Source: Otis tarda
Lineage: Eukaryota > Chordata > Aves > Otidiformes > Otididae
Length of the DNA stretch: 64,000 nucleotides
Direction of reading: 5' to 3'
NCBI GenBank assembly: GCA_026413225.1
Contig: CM048553.1
Span: 48,524,001 to 48,588,000 of the forward strand
Part shown: piece by piece, positions 35,471 through 46,651 of the stretch
How positions within the stretch are numbered: the stretch's first letter is position 1
How the letters are laid out: each line of letters opens with the position of its first letter
Position numbers and translations under genes: made by a program
Notes under the pieces: model-generated
Told to the model about the DNA's origin: nothing
Seen by the model: the letters and a program-made list of their open reading frames with translations, nothing else
Databases searched by the model: none

Positions 35471-37880
35471 GTGTTACCATGCGAGTTCATGGGTTCTATG
35501 GGCTGTGTGCAGTAGTGCTTACACCAATTTCCCTCTGGTTTCTGCCTGTATTTGTTTTTCTGGTTATGCAGGGTTTGATGAATATCAGTTCTTCATTCCC
35601 CTTATGATTTCATCTTCATGATTTTGAAAAACCTCCATCACTTTCACATCCCAGCCTTCTCCTCTGCCAACTTTCTTTGTCTTGGCTTTAAAACTTTGAG
35701 AACGTGGGCTCTTACCTCCATCCATTTACTTTGCTATTGCTGTCACCAGTCTCATCCCATAAGCTTGATCTGATTATGGTCTATTCTCGGTCTTCTTTCC
35801 TGACGCTTCGTAGAAGTAGCTATTGCTAAATTCTGAGCACTCTTTCTTTCTCTAAAGCATGCCAGAAATGCTAGTGCTATTACCATGAGATAGCTCTCTC
35901 AGCATGACTGGAACTGTACTGTGAGTCTGACTTTAGTTCTGCCTAGTATACTCTCACAAAATGATCTTATTCTCTATGCCTTCTGCATCATTGCCTCTTT
36001 CAATTTTCTGGCTAGCTTTTGGTGGATTCTGAGTCAACTTCACACAGCTTTGCTTCCCTCCCTGCTTCCCACTCAGCGCCCCCCTCCCCCCCCGCCCTTG
36101 GCTTTTCCAGTTCTTACCCTTTGCCAATAAGTTATTGTGGTTTTTTGTTGGTTTTTTTTTTCATGTGTATCTCAGGCATACTTTTTTTCTTTCAAGGATT
36201 ATCTTTTTGTGTTTTGATGGGGTTGGTTTGTTTGTTTCTTCCCGAGCACAATTCTGCTACTACTGCTGTGTTCCTTATCCAGCCCTCTTGCTTACTTATA
36301 CTCCTCTTCCTAGCATGATATGTGGTTGGTAGTGTATACTGTCAGTTCTAGAGTCACTGTGAAAGCAGCTGTGAGAATTACTGACGTCCACTGTGACATT
36401 TCTTAAAATTTGTTTCTATATTTCCCTTCTTTTGGGAAGCACTTGTCATTCCTAAATGCATGCTTTATTCAGGGTAGGGAAGCAGGAGAGCAGTTAAGTA
36501 TTCATCAGTATTCTGGGTTTGTTCTTTGGAGAAGGAACTCCTGAAGGCGAGTGCCCAGTGGATTTTTTGGGAGTATTTTTTTGTTTTGTGTGTTGTTTTT
36601 GTTTTGTTTTGTTTTCCTGTTGCAGTGCGCTTGAATAGTACTGGAAGACTGAAAAGCTGCATTTGGTTATTGGTATATTTCAATATGTGAAAACACTTTT
36701 ATTCCGTAACATGCTAGCTGAGTGCAGCTTTACCTTTCTCCATCAGTGTAAATGTTTGTGTTCATCATGAAACAATAAATGTTCCATTTAAAGTCAACAT
36801 CTTTTAAAGAGCAAACTACATAAGAATTAATTCTTATTTTTTGCTTGTGACTAAGGCTTCGTTGACAGCCATTGTTTAAGGGCTGGCACATTTTGTAGCT
36901 GAGCTGAACAACAAGCAAAAACAGGACAATTGCTTTTCAGGGTTTTCCGTACTTGGTGATTTATCAATGGTTTTTTGAGACATTCTCAGTCTGTCTTGGC
37001 AGCTGGAAGATTCTGATGGTTAATGAATGTGTTTATTCTTGCTGCTGCTGAACAGTGTGTTGCCAGCATGCATCTGATACATGAATAGCTTTTGTTCTTG
37101 CTCTAAAAGAATAGCCATGGTGGTGGAGTTTCCGGTTTTTTTTTTTCTATTTAACGTAAAAATAAAAGCATGACTGTCCCTACATTTATCTAGAGGGAGA
37201 AACATTTCCATAGTGAAGCAAAATTCATTTAAATTTATGGCATGATGTACAGTAGGGACTTAATAGTTTAATGGCCTCTCATCTCCAAGATCTGTCTCAC
37301 ATTTTAATACCCAGCTGGAATGTGTGTGTAGGATGAAACCAAAGCGGGGAGACTTTAACCTAATAAACAATGACATTGCTTGCGTTTGAATTGCAGTTTC
37401 TAGCAGTTTTATTTTTTTTTTTAGCTTTGCCATTCCCAACCTTGTCCTGATATTTATCTGGTGTGTTTGACTAAGCCAAGTTTTCTCCCAGCTTAGTTCT
37501 TCAATATGCTTTCAATTGCCAAATTTAACTGGAATTTCATACCGAGGAAGGTGACATGCCTGAAATATTAGTGCTTTACGTACCCGAAAATGCAGAAATA
37601 GGCGGAGCTCAGTGATCTTTATGAGAAGACGTTTCTGTGGCTTGTCCACTGCACAGACAGGCTTGGCCAGTGCCTGATGTGACTGAACTGAAGGAAAAGC
37701 ATTTTTAATTCCACTTCAGCTAGCAGTCTGCTCAATGCAATGATTTTTCCTGCGCAACATTGTTCGTTTGGATAATATTGAGTGATCTGATACTTCATAC
37801 CAATTCTCCTTTGCAGTAAAGGAAAACTTGGTGATTGTGTTCTGTGCAGCTTGCATAAACTTATATATGCACCCTCCTCA

Positions 37881-38058
37881 CTTATATACTGAGCATGATG
37901 TCAGATGAGATGGAATAGCCCTTTGGCTAATTTGTGTAAATTAACCCCAGCTATTAGTTAATTATCCCAGCTGGGTGCCCCAGCCATAGGGGCCACCAGC
38001 TCCAGTTCTCCATGCAGCTCAGGTGAATATTAACTCTATCCTAGCCAGGACCAGGACA
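37881..38058 (+). mobile_element. Avian ERV LTR fragment (probably ERVL-type, solo)
   Basis: The order ACTGAGCATGATGTCAGATG, ATGGAATAGCCCTTTGGCTA, GTGCCCCAGCC, then ATTAACTCTATCCTAGCCAG and GACCAGGACA matches the 3' part of a common avian LTR family. The end at 38058 in CA fits an LTR terminus. No gag, pol or env sequence lies nearby, so it is a partial solo LTR. The 5' limit is unclear. Confidence 0.58.
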
Positions 38059-40083
38059 ATCCTTTAAAACTTCTGGGGAGAAGGGACTTTTCCGATTATG
38101 AAGCTGGGTTTGTTCTGGGGGGAAGGGAGTGGGAGATGGGAAGAAAAGCAAACTCTTAGTCTTTCTCCTGCTCTTATAAGTGCATGTTTGTATGAATTAA
38201 AAGATGAAGTGGCAGATAGCTGAAGTGATATGTGGTGTTATATAGAGAAGATGGTGGGAATCCCTGTTTGGGTGCTTCATTCTTCTCCATGGACTGGACT
38301 TCTCGTCCAGAATTCCTTTTCCATGATTCATTGTGCCCACTTGGCACATTGCCTGCCTTTTTCATCATGCCCCACCTACATAAGGTGGGAAGTCCAGTTG
38401 GGATCTATGCGTGCCAGAGAGAAAGCGCTGTGGGCGGTACTGAGTTACAGGTCAACTGAAGCCTTGCTGTAGCAGCCCGAAATGGAAGTAACCTGAGGCT
38501 GACATGGGGTCTTTTTATTTTCCCGGGGAGGACTGGATTTTGTGCAGTGTTTTCTGTGTTTAGAGGCAGAAGAACCACTGCTGAATCAACTTTGGTTAAA
38601 GGTGTGGCAGGACTTGCAATTCCAAAATCCTGTCATGCCAGTCAAGTTACAGAAGCTGCCATGGCTGTCTGAGGAGTCTGAGTTTTAAAGGTATGAGATG
38701 GCTTTCTTGTTGAAGAGCTTTTCTTCCAGCAGTTTGGCTTTGCAGCCAGCAGTGAGACTTCTGATGTGTAGGATGCTGAGGCCGTCTTTCCCTTTAGGGT
38801 AGGTCAGTGACTTGGGAGAAGAGTGAATTTTCTTTTTATTACAAGTAGTTGTCTTTGCCCTGGAAGCTAATCGCACACTTTACATTAAAACATGTGTATT
38901 GGCTGTATATAGCCCTGAGTTCAGCAGTAGTATCTGTGAGACTTCAGTATAATTAGCCACGTTCTGGGCATCCTAGAAATTAAATTGAATAGGAATATGA
39001 TGAGTTCTGGGGTTTTGCCTATTACAGATGTATATCTAGAGTAACTGTTCAATAATTTTCAAGAAATACTTGGAATTTTGGATCCCAGTTAATACTTAGT
39101 GCCTGTTTCTGTGTGGGCCTGTAGAGCTCAAATAATGGATGACTATGGGCTGTGTTTCCCTTTTCAGTAGACTAGCAACCTAATTGCAGAGTTGACATTT
39201 CGTATCTACCCTTTTGCTTTTCATTTTTATGTAGAGCTGCTTGTGACAGTAATGACTAGTTCACTCCATTCCATGGTTGCCTAAATGGACAGAAAGCATT
39301 GGGCAAATGAGACTGTTGGTCTGCTTCATGCAGCTGGGAAATACCTGCTGGAAAAGCTTTTAGAGAAAGACCGTGTTTCTTGCTGCCATCCCTGGAATAC
39401 GATTAGAATTTAGGTTTGTGGTCTACTGAGAAAGAAGAATCCAAATGTAGTCATGGCCTCTTGGCTGGTTGTCAGGCTAGATTAGGTGACTTATTGGAAG
39501 GACTTTCCAGAATTTTCTCAGCCCAATAGAATGGGATGACTTTCCACATTAGCGTTGCATATTTCTTCACCCTTTTAAAAATGGAGTACACTGAGTACAC
39601 TGATAATTCTGAACAGGACACTTCCTACTTAAATAGTAGAAAATGTAATACTCTTGTGTGAAGGTACACATACTGTAGAATTTTGTCTTTTTACTTAGAG
39701 ATGCAAAATTTGCCAAGTTCTTACTGATTCTTGGCTCCTAAGAAGGGACAGAGACTTTGTTTGTGTTCTCTGTGGGTATATGCATCTCATGAAGCAAAAA
39801 TAGCACTCAGGATTCACTAGTACTTAGCATGAGTCTCAAGCTGATGAACTTTAATTTCTTGCATTACATGTGGCTGAACTTTAGTCTGTATGTGGTAACC
39901 CTGTCCTCCAGAGAACTTTACTTTTACTTAACTGGTAGGGAGCCAGTGCTGGAATTCACCCTTTTCTCAGGTATCATGTGCTTTTTAAAAAAAATAATTT
40001 GCTATTTATTGACCAGCCATTTTCAAAGAGTTTTTAAGTTTTTCTATTTTGTTTTAGCAAGCTGAATATCGAGGGGAAGCGTA

Positions 40084-40109
40084 GTGTGTGTGTGTGTGTG
40101 TGTGTGTGT
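40084..40109. repeat. (TG)13 microsatellite
   Basis: A clean dinucleotide tract of about 13 units. Confidence 0.95.
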
Positions 40110-40355
40110 AAGGGGAGATGGGACAGGACTGAAAACCAGGGAGAGGAGTAAGTGGCTCCATATTAGATTGAAGAAATCTTCCTGCTTTCTCCAGAGTTTC
40201 CTTGTTTCTATCATCTTATTTTTCTTCCTGGGCTCTTATATAGTTTCCTTTCCTCAACTGCCTCAAAAGGTTTTGATAAGTTATAAAGTTTTAAATCTGT
40301 TGTGGGAAATTTAAAGAATTTGCCTGCAAGTGACTACTGAGGCCTTTATTTAGTC

Positions 40356-40680
40356 TTTCTACACCCCCATCCCCCTGCCACCTTTATCCTCTCCTCCCTC
40401 CTCTTTTTTTTTTTTTTTTTAATCTCTAGTCCTCCCCTTTTTATTTTTGGGTGTTTTTTTTTTTTTTGTTCTCCCCTCCTTTTTTTTTTTTTTTTTTTTT
40501 TTTTTCTTTTGTCCCTTTCCTCTCTGTTTTTTGGGTGTTTGTGTGTTTTAGTTGGTGGGGGGTGTTTGTGTGGACTTTTTTTGTTTGTTTGCAGGGGTTT
40601 TTTTTGTTGTTGTTGTTGTTGGGTGGTGGGTTTTTTTTGGTGGGTTTTTTTTTTTTTTTTACTTTTGTCCTTCTCCAATT
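40356..40680. repeat. T-rich then T/G-rich low-complexity block
   Basis: The plus strand has several long T runs (40404-40420; 26 T at 40480-40505; a run before 40661), a (GTT)n stretch at 40605-40620 and G-T tracts. A bases are almost absent for 300 bp. Both strands give long but meaningless open frames here. Confidence 0.9.
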
Positions 40681-43600
40681 TTTTAAAGGAGAGGGTATTT
40701 AGGCTGCCTTTTTCTGGCTGTGGGCTGAGTACGACCTGCTGGGTGGTGATGCAGTGCACTAATCTGGAAGATGTTCAGAAGTAGGTGGGTGATACAACCT
40801 GGTGACCAAAGCTCGTTCTTTGAAAGCTAGCAAGCAGCCCAGTATTTCCCCAAGGCCATGCCTGGAGTGTAGTTGTTCTACTGAACACATCACTTCTGGA
40901 CAGCAGTTGTTTCCCTTTTTGTTAGAGAAGGTACTTCAGGGTAGCAGAGCTGCTTTGAGCTGTTTGCAAGGTGTTCACGTCCACCAGGACCACAACTCCG
41001 GAGCACGGCGCTTGGGCAATGATACGGTCTCTGGGTAGTTTTCTTGTGGTCTTCCTTGTCTTGACTTGTGTGTTCTAGCCTGTCCTTTCTTGAGCACAAC
41101 CTGACCCTGGAAATTGGTTTGCTCCATTTGCAGCAATGGGCTGTAAACGAGAAACTGGCTGACAAAATGGCTTTGATGGTTTAGGGGTTCGGGTAATAAG
41201 GCACTTCTAAACGGCAGGTGGCAGCATCTACTGCCAGAAGGTTCTGTGGAGATCTGGAAGCCCTTTTTAACCTTGAAAGGGGAGCCTCTGCTTGAAAACA
41301 AATCAATAAAACCATAAAGGTTGAGGATGGTTTCAGCCAGAATTCAGACAGGTCAAAAATGAATATTTTATGTTCCATGTAATTACTGTACTGATTACCT
41401 ATGTTGTATTGTGTTTCTAAAAACTCCTGAAGATAAAGGCTTTGAGATTTGTAGAGTTTGTCTTCTCTATGTATGTATTTTGTTTATTCTTGGGGGTTTT
41501 TTTTTTGGGTTTGTCATGCCCAATGGCCTACCCTCTTCCCCCTCCTTGTCCCTTCTTTCTTTTATGCTCTTTTCTCTGAATTAATCACTGCTTTTATTGA
41601 TGCTGAAATAGGTGCCCCTTGTTTATCAGTCAAGCTAGGTTTCATTTTTACAGTAAGATGTTGACTATTCAGTCATAGCTGTAAACAGATGAAAACCAAA
41701 AGCCCAGTAGGGAATGAAGTTTGACAGATGGGCTGCTTTAGGTGACTGTTGTTTGGAATGAGATTTTCAAATCTGTCTACGTGTGATTCGTGTTGAAGTT
41801 CACCTGAGGTTGAATTGCGTGGTCATGAGGTATTGGCATAGTTCCTCCTGTCCAGATAACACTGACAGCTAAATATATGTTTAACACTCTATGGGAAGTG
41901 ACCTAATGTATTGCATGGCTGTGTAAGTGCACGATGGAAATGGCAGTGGGTGACAGCACCCTGCACAATGTCTTATGGTTTGTGTGACATTATATGCACA
42001 GAGGGGGAGTAGCAGTCCTTGAGGTGCTGTGCCCCTTTGATACAGTCAGCTCCCTTTGTTTTAGACCTCTCACTCCATTTTGTGTTCCATCAACTCCTTG
42101 CTCACATGTCAGCAGAGGAGGGATGTAAGTGTACATCCCAAAATAACCAAGTGTACTCTTATCATCACTTGGTTGCCCTAAAAATTATGCCTTTTTATTC
42201 CCCAGTTAATTTACAAGAAAAAAAAAAAGAAAAAAGAAAAAAAGAAGTCACCCTCAATTCAGTCTTTACTAAGAGAAGTTATCTTGCTGTGCTTTTTCAA
42301 TGGATAGAGGTGTTGACTAGAAGAGAGGAAGGAGATGAAATAGTCAAAGGTATCCAGTTCAGCAAGTCTAATAAAATTCCTCTAAAGAAATGTAAACAAG
42401 CTGAAACAACTAGTGAACTTTTAATGTCTGTTTTAAGTTGGGAGGGAGGTGGTGGAGAGGCTTCAGGTGATCAGAGAAGGGGAAATATGCCAGTTAGTCA
42501 AATGTCAATGTATTAAAAGACACAGAGCAAGCTAACAAGTAATCCATTAATAATTACCCAAGAGGTACGTACTGCAAGAAAAAATGCAGACGAGAGCTCA
42601 ATGGGAGTGTTCTGCCCAGTTTTGCATCTTCTTTATTGAAAGAGTTGAACTATATTTTGTTGTGTCATTTTCATTAATGATCAACTAATTTTCTTAGGCT
42701 TATGGTGTCATATTTAACTCAGTAAAATGTAGATACTATGGACGCAAGAGGAAGTGTAACAGGTTTATGTCTACTGGACTTCAGTTAAATTAATCATAAA
42801 AACATAAAACATACTTCGAATATTCTGAGTAGAGAACTAGTTAACTTACTTTACCTTTGCAGTTTAATCAGAAATATTAACAAAAACTATCTAGAAGCAG
42901 AGTCAAGTTTTCTATAAAATGTAACTTTTGTTTCAGGATGGGGGATGGCATTAGTCAGCGTACATTCTCATACCAAGTGCCTGCACCTCAGAAAAATGAA
43001 GGGGAAGGCTGCGTAATTGTATTACTGAGAATATTGCTGTGATTTAAGTGGTGAACTAATGTTTAGTCATACACAAGTGTAATTACAGTGTCCTGTTTTT
43101 CTAAATAGCCAATTACATCAGAGTCTGCCTCTTTTTCCTGCTGGTACAGAGTTTTTAAAATCTCAGGAGAAGTTAATGACAATAGCATCGTAAGTTGCCT
43201 TTCCAGTTACTCATTAATATCTTTTCCAGTTGTAATGCCTTTTGAATTGCTCAGAAACACTCAAGATTTGTTATAAGACAGAGTGGAACAATGGTCTTGG
43301 TTGACTTGTATTTGGCTGTAATTCTTATTATTTACTGTCTGACCATGTTCTGCTGGATTTCTTTTCCATAATAAAACTGTACGGGTTTCTTTTGTCCGTG
43401 TGCACGTGTGGGGGTTGGGTTTTTTGTGTGTTTTTTTTTTTCTGCTAAATTTTGTCTGTAACTTCTCTTGCATTTCATTTTCTGCTACTTTTTATGACAC
43501 AGCAAACCATTTTACTTCTCTACACAAAATGATTCAAAATTATTTGCCTGAAACTTTCCTTTTCATCTATAAATAGTCAATCAATTTCTTTTGAAATATT

Positions 43601-43805
43601 AATTAAAAGCAGAAAGACAGTAAAGGTTTGAATTTTTCAGAAGTTTTCATTTCCTTGTTCCCGAGAAGACCATCTCAGTCAGACTATGTAGGCTCTTATG
43701 TTCCTCACAAGAGGTGAACTAACATTTCAGCCGTAAAACAACCCCAACAAGAAATGAACCCCATGTTCTTGACAGTGGGAGCAGTTAGGTAATAGAAAGA
43801 TATAT

Positions 43806-43843
43806 ATCTGTATCTACATATCAACAGATATGTAGATATAGAT
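43806..43843. repeat. Inverted repeat, 17-bp arms, 4-base loop
   Basis: Arms ATCTGTATCTACATATC and GATATGTAGATATAGAT pair at 16 of 17 positions around the loop AACA. AT-rich and cruciform-prone. Confidence 0.93.
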
Positions 43844-44689
43844 TTATAAAAAATCTTTGTGTACGCATGTACACAGACACACATCTTTGCATGTTTTGTT
43901 GACGTCAGCAGGTGTTTTTTAAAAGACCAACTGACTTTTCTGAGCTCAGATGGTTGCAGGCACTGAGATGAATGTTGTCAGCAATTACAAAGGTAGCCAG
44001 AGAAGAAGAAAAGTTTGTAGTTACAAGTTAGCACTCAGTGTTAGAAACATGAGAAACAGGTATTGATTCTCTGTGTAAATTAGTAGCCCTCTGAGAGGGC
44101 TGCAAGGACCTCTTAAAATGATGTATGCAGGCTGACTCTTGCATTGCACAGAGCTCCATAAAAATAGCATTGCTACACATGTGAGTACCTGGTCCTACTA
44201 ACTTTTGCACATCCACTTCTGCAGTGAGGTTTGGAGAACACTTGTGTACAACAGTTATCAGAACAGCCCTGATAAAAACAGAGGAGAATACCTCCTGGTA
44301 GATAATAGCTAACTCCTTGAACCATAAGGTATAATGCAACTTTCCCAAGTGGATTTTGGTTTTAATCAATAGGATCCTGTAAAGGATATGGGCAGGAGAT
44401 TAACAGTATGAGTTTGTCTTTGTATCCTCTACCCTGTTATCTGGTAGAATAATAACGTTCTTGCCATCTTTAGTGCTTGGGATGATGCTTATGACAGTGC
44501 AATTTCTGTATTAGAAAGATGAAATAGAGGTAGTTGATGGTCTATAGAAAAGTATGTTACTTCCCCGTTACCTCTCTTAAGTTGGGAGGGAGGTGCTGGA
44601 GAAGTTAGTTCTCCTCCCCTGACAGAGGTTAATTCTACTAGCTTGCAGTGGAATTGCAGGTCTGCATCAGTCCCTCAGTGATGAGTTTA

Positions 44690-45120
44690 TCTCTTAGGAA
44701 AATAGGTGTCTTTGTCAGGGAGCAGCAAGAGCAGGGCTGCCTTACAGCCCTGCCGGCAGCTGAGTCCGACCACAGGATGGGAAGGGCAGGATCCTTGATG
44801 ACAGAGCCCAGTCCCTTCCTTCCTGAGCAGGGCAAAGGTGCTGGCAGTAATGGGTAAAATTGACTCTCCAGTTATCATCAGCACCAGATACTGAGTGGAT
44901 CTATAGTCAACCCGGGAAGCCCAGACAATGAGTCACTATCGGCAGGGAGCAGAGCTGGGCACGGACCTACCCTACAGCACTGCACAGGGGAGGACAGGGG
45001 GCTTGGGTTTAAATGGGGCTCCTGGGCCACTGGGCAGAGGGTGCTGGATGGTCCTCAGTGAGCCTGGTCAGGGCTGTAAAGGCCTGTGGGTGCACTCAGG
45101 GCCTTGGCAGTCTTTGCTGT
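44690..45120. other. GC-richer block of unknown nature
   Basis: A GC-richer stretch inside the AT-rich first TRAK1 intron, starting about 1.3 kb before exon 46457. CpG is not especially frequent, so it is not a CpG island. No coding frame or repeat family is recognised. Confidence 0.3.
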
Positions 45121-45499
45121 TTACTGTGGAGTGACTCTTAGCAACAGTTGCAGGAGTTGAAAATGGTTAAAGATGAAGCTGCACTGCACAGCATGTGAGC
45201 AGCCTTCCTGAGTGCTTGCTCTTCCGAAATAGATTTATATAGCTCTTTCGTATTTTGGGTGAGTGGGTGGTGGTGGGAGGCTGTGGTGTTCCTTTCTTTT
45301 TGTTCTGCCGTGGAAATGGCAGATTGATGCACTAAGTATTTATGGAAAACATACCAGGGGTTGCTCTGTTTCTTAATAATTATTTAGCAAAACAGCGTAG
45401 TAAATTTTATCTGGTGATTAAAATTTATGTATTTAAAATGATCATACCTGTTGTGGGCATGCACACACAAAAAATTCTTCATTGTAGAAAAATATAAAT

Positions 45500-45717
45500 G
45501 GGAAGGTGCCTCTGGAGGTTGTCTGTTATGACTTCTACTCAAAGCAGGTCTTTTAAAGCGAGTGCTCATGGCCTTGCTTAGTCGAATTGTCAATCTTTCC
45601 AAAGATGGGAGATTTCTCAGCCTCTCTGTGTCCTGTTTCACCTGTTCATGGTGAAAAAGTTTTTATGTTTAATTGGAATTTTCTGTGTTAAAACTACTCA
45701 GCTCCCTCTTGTCCTAA
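45500..45717 (-). mobile_element. Ancient CR1 3' region, - strand
   Basis: Weak but collinear similarity to the CR1 3' end: GTGCCTCTGGAGGTTGTC, CTCAAAGCAGG, TCTTTCCAAAGATGGGAG, TCTCAGCCTCTCTG, then AAAAAGTTTTTATGTTTAATTGG and CCCTCTTGTCCTAAA. Many substitutions and small deletions mark it as an old insertion. Confidence 0.7.
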
Positions 45718-46456
45718 ATTTTGAATCTCCAATTTTAATTGCAACATTTTTGCGGTTGTTGATGGCTGTTGGTATCCATTTTTAAAGCTGGGTGCAAACT
45801 TGATATATTTGTGAACATGAGGGACTGATGCCACAGAAAGCAGGTTGAGATAGTGTCAAAAGGTTCTCTGGAAGTTCTTGTAGCCAACTTTACCAGTGCA
45901 TCTTAAGTGTGAACTGTGACACTGTTTGCTATTGCAATCCTGGATTTCTTTTTCTTGAGAAAATTCTGCTAGCAGCAAAGGCAAAAAATATAGTGCTATT
46001 GAACTGTGGTCAAAGACCAAGTTAAGGAGATACGTAGAGCTTGCAAGCTAAAAATAATCTGTCAAGTAGAACATCAAAAATGTAAATTCCTGTATGCATT
46101 AATCCTTTTTCCATTCCCGGGTTGCAACTACCCTGTCTTGGTCAATGCTCACTTGCTCTCTGTCATTTGTCCCCACCCCGCCGCCCTCACACCTTATTCT
46201 TTAACAGATGAGTCCCTGCTTCTAGAGGTTGGGCTTCTTGTCCCTAAGAGCGTACTCTTGTATTTTTTGCTAGTAAATATGCTATTTTGGGATCATTTGT
46301 GCTAGTAATAGCTTCTAAACCAGTTAGTATCTAGCTATTTTCTACATGCAAAGAAGTCTTGCTGATGCCAAACAAACTGGCATCTTTGCTAGCTTGTGTG
46401 TGTAGTACTCAACTTAAAGTAACTAACAGTGATTGCCCTCTTTCTCTTCTTACCAG

Positions 46457-46651
46457 ATGTGTGCAATAGTACCAATCTACCTGAAGTTGAAATCATCAGT
46501 CTACTGGAAGAACAGCTGCCTCATTATAAGCTAAGAGCAGATACAATCTATGGTTATGACCACGACGACTGGCTTCATACACCTCTCATTTCCCCTGATG
46601 CGAATATTGACTTAACAACTGAGCAAATAGAAGAGACCTTGAAATACTTCC
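46457..46651 (+). CDS. TRAK1: TRAK1 exon, start of conserved HAP1_N region
   Basis: TRAK1 is an adaptor that links mitochondria, through the Miro GTPases RHOT1/2, to kinesin-1 and dynein-dynactin for transport along microtubules. It also binds O-GlcNAc transferase. This exon encodes 64 full codons plus shared codons at each end. The residues EVEIISLLEEQLPHYKLRAD, then TIYGYDHDDWLHTPL and TTEQIEETLKYF, match mammalian TRAK1 almost exactly as I remember it, with Asn instead of Asp after CNST. TRAK2 is clearly more different here, so TRAK1 is the better call. The acceptor is CTTCTTACCAG at 46456 and the donor is GTAAGT at 46652. The exon starts with two bases of the Asp codon and ends with one base of a Leu codon. 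The next exon (LCAERV...) is not in the window. This segment precedes the coiled coils and motor-binding motifs, which lie further downstream. Confidence 0.97.

Larger units (their letters stand above)
28827..46456 (+). other. TRAK1: TRAK1 intron (17.6 kb)
   Basis: This intron lies between the two TRAK1 exons that join in phase. It begins GTAAGC and ends TTACCAG. It contains a ~1 kb CR1 at 32470-33450, older CR1 pieces, an ERV LTR fragment and T/G-rich tracts. I searched it for the human-type first exon (MALVFQFG...) that also splices to the Asp-Val-Cys exon and did not find it. The remaining stretches show no gene. Confidence 0.8.

Noticed and set aside
40346-40784. Long open frames on both strands (poly-Phe/Gly/Val on plus, poly-Lys on minus)
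   Set aside because: They are translations of the T/G-rich low-complexity block, where stop codons cannot occur in some frames.
42019-42516. 165-codon open frame on the plus strand
   Set aside because: No recognisable protein, a poly-Lys stretch from an A-rich tract, no good splice or promoter context. One such chance frame is expected in 64 kb.
28827-46456. Human-type TRAK1 first exon (MALVFQFG...)
   Set aside because: Searched for by eye in this intron and not found; it may lie upstream of the window or be absent in birds.
46457-46459. ATG at the first bases of the conserved TRAK1 exon as a start codon
   Set aside because: It is out of frame with the conserved TRAK1 peptide; those bases complete the Asp codon begun in the previous exon.
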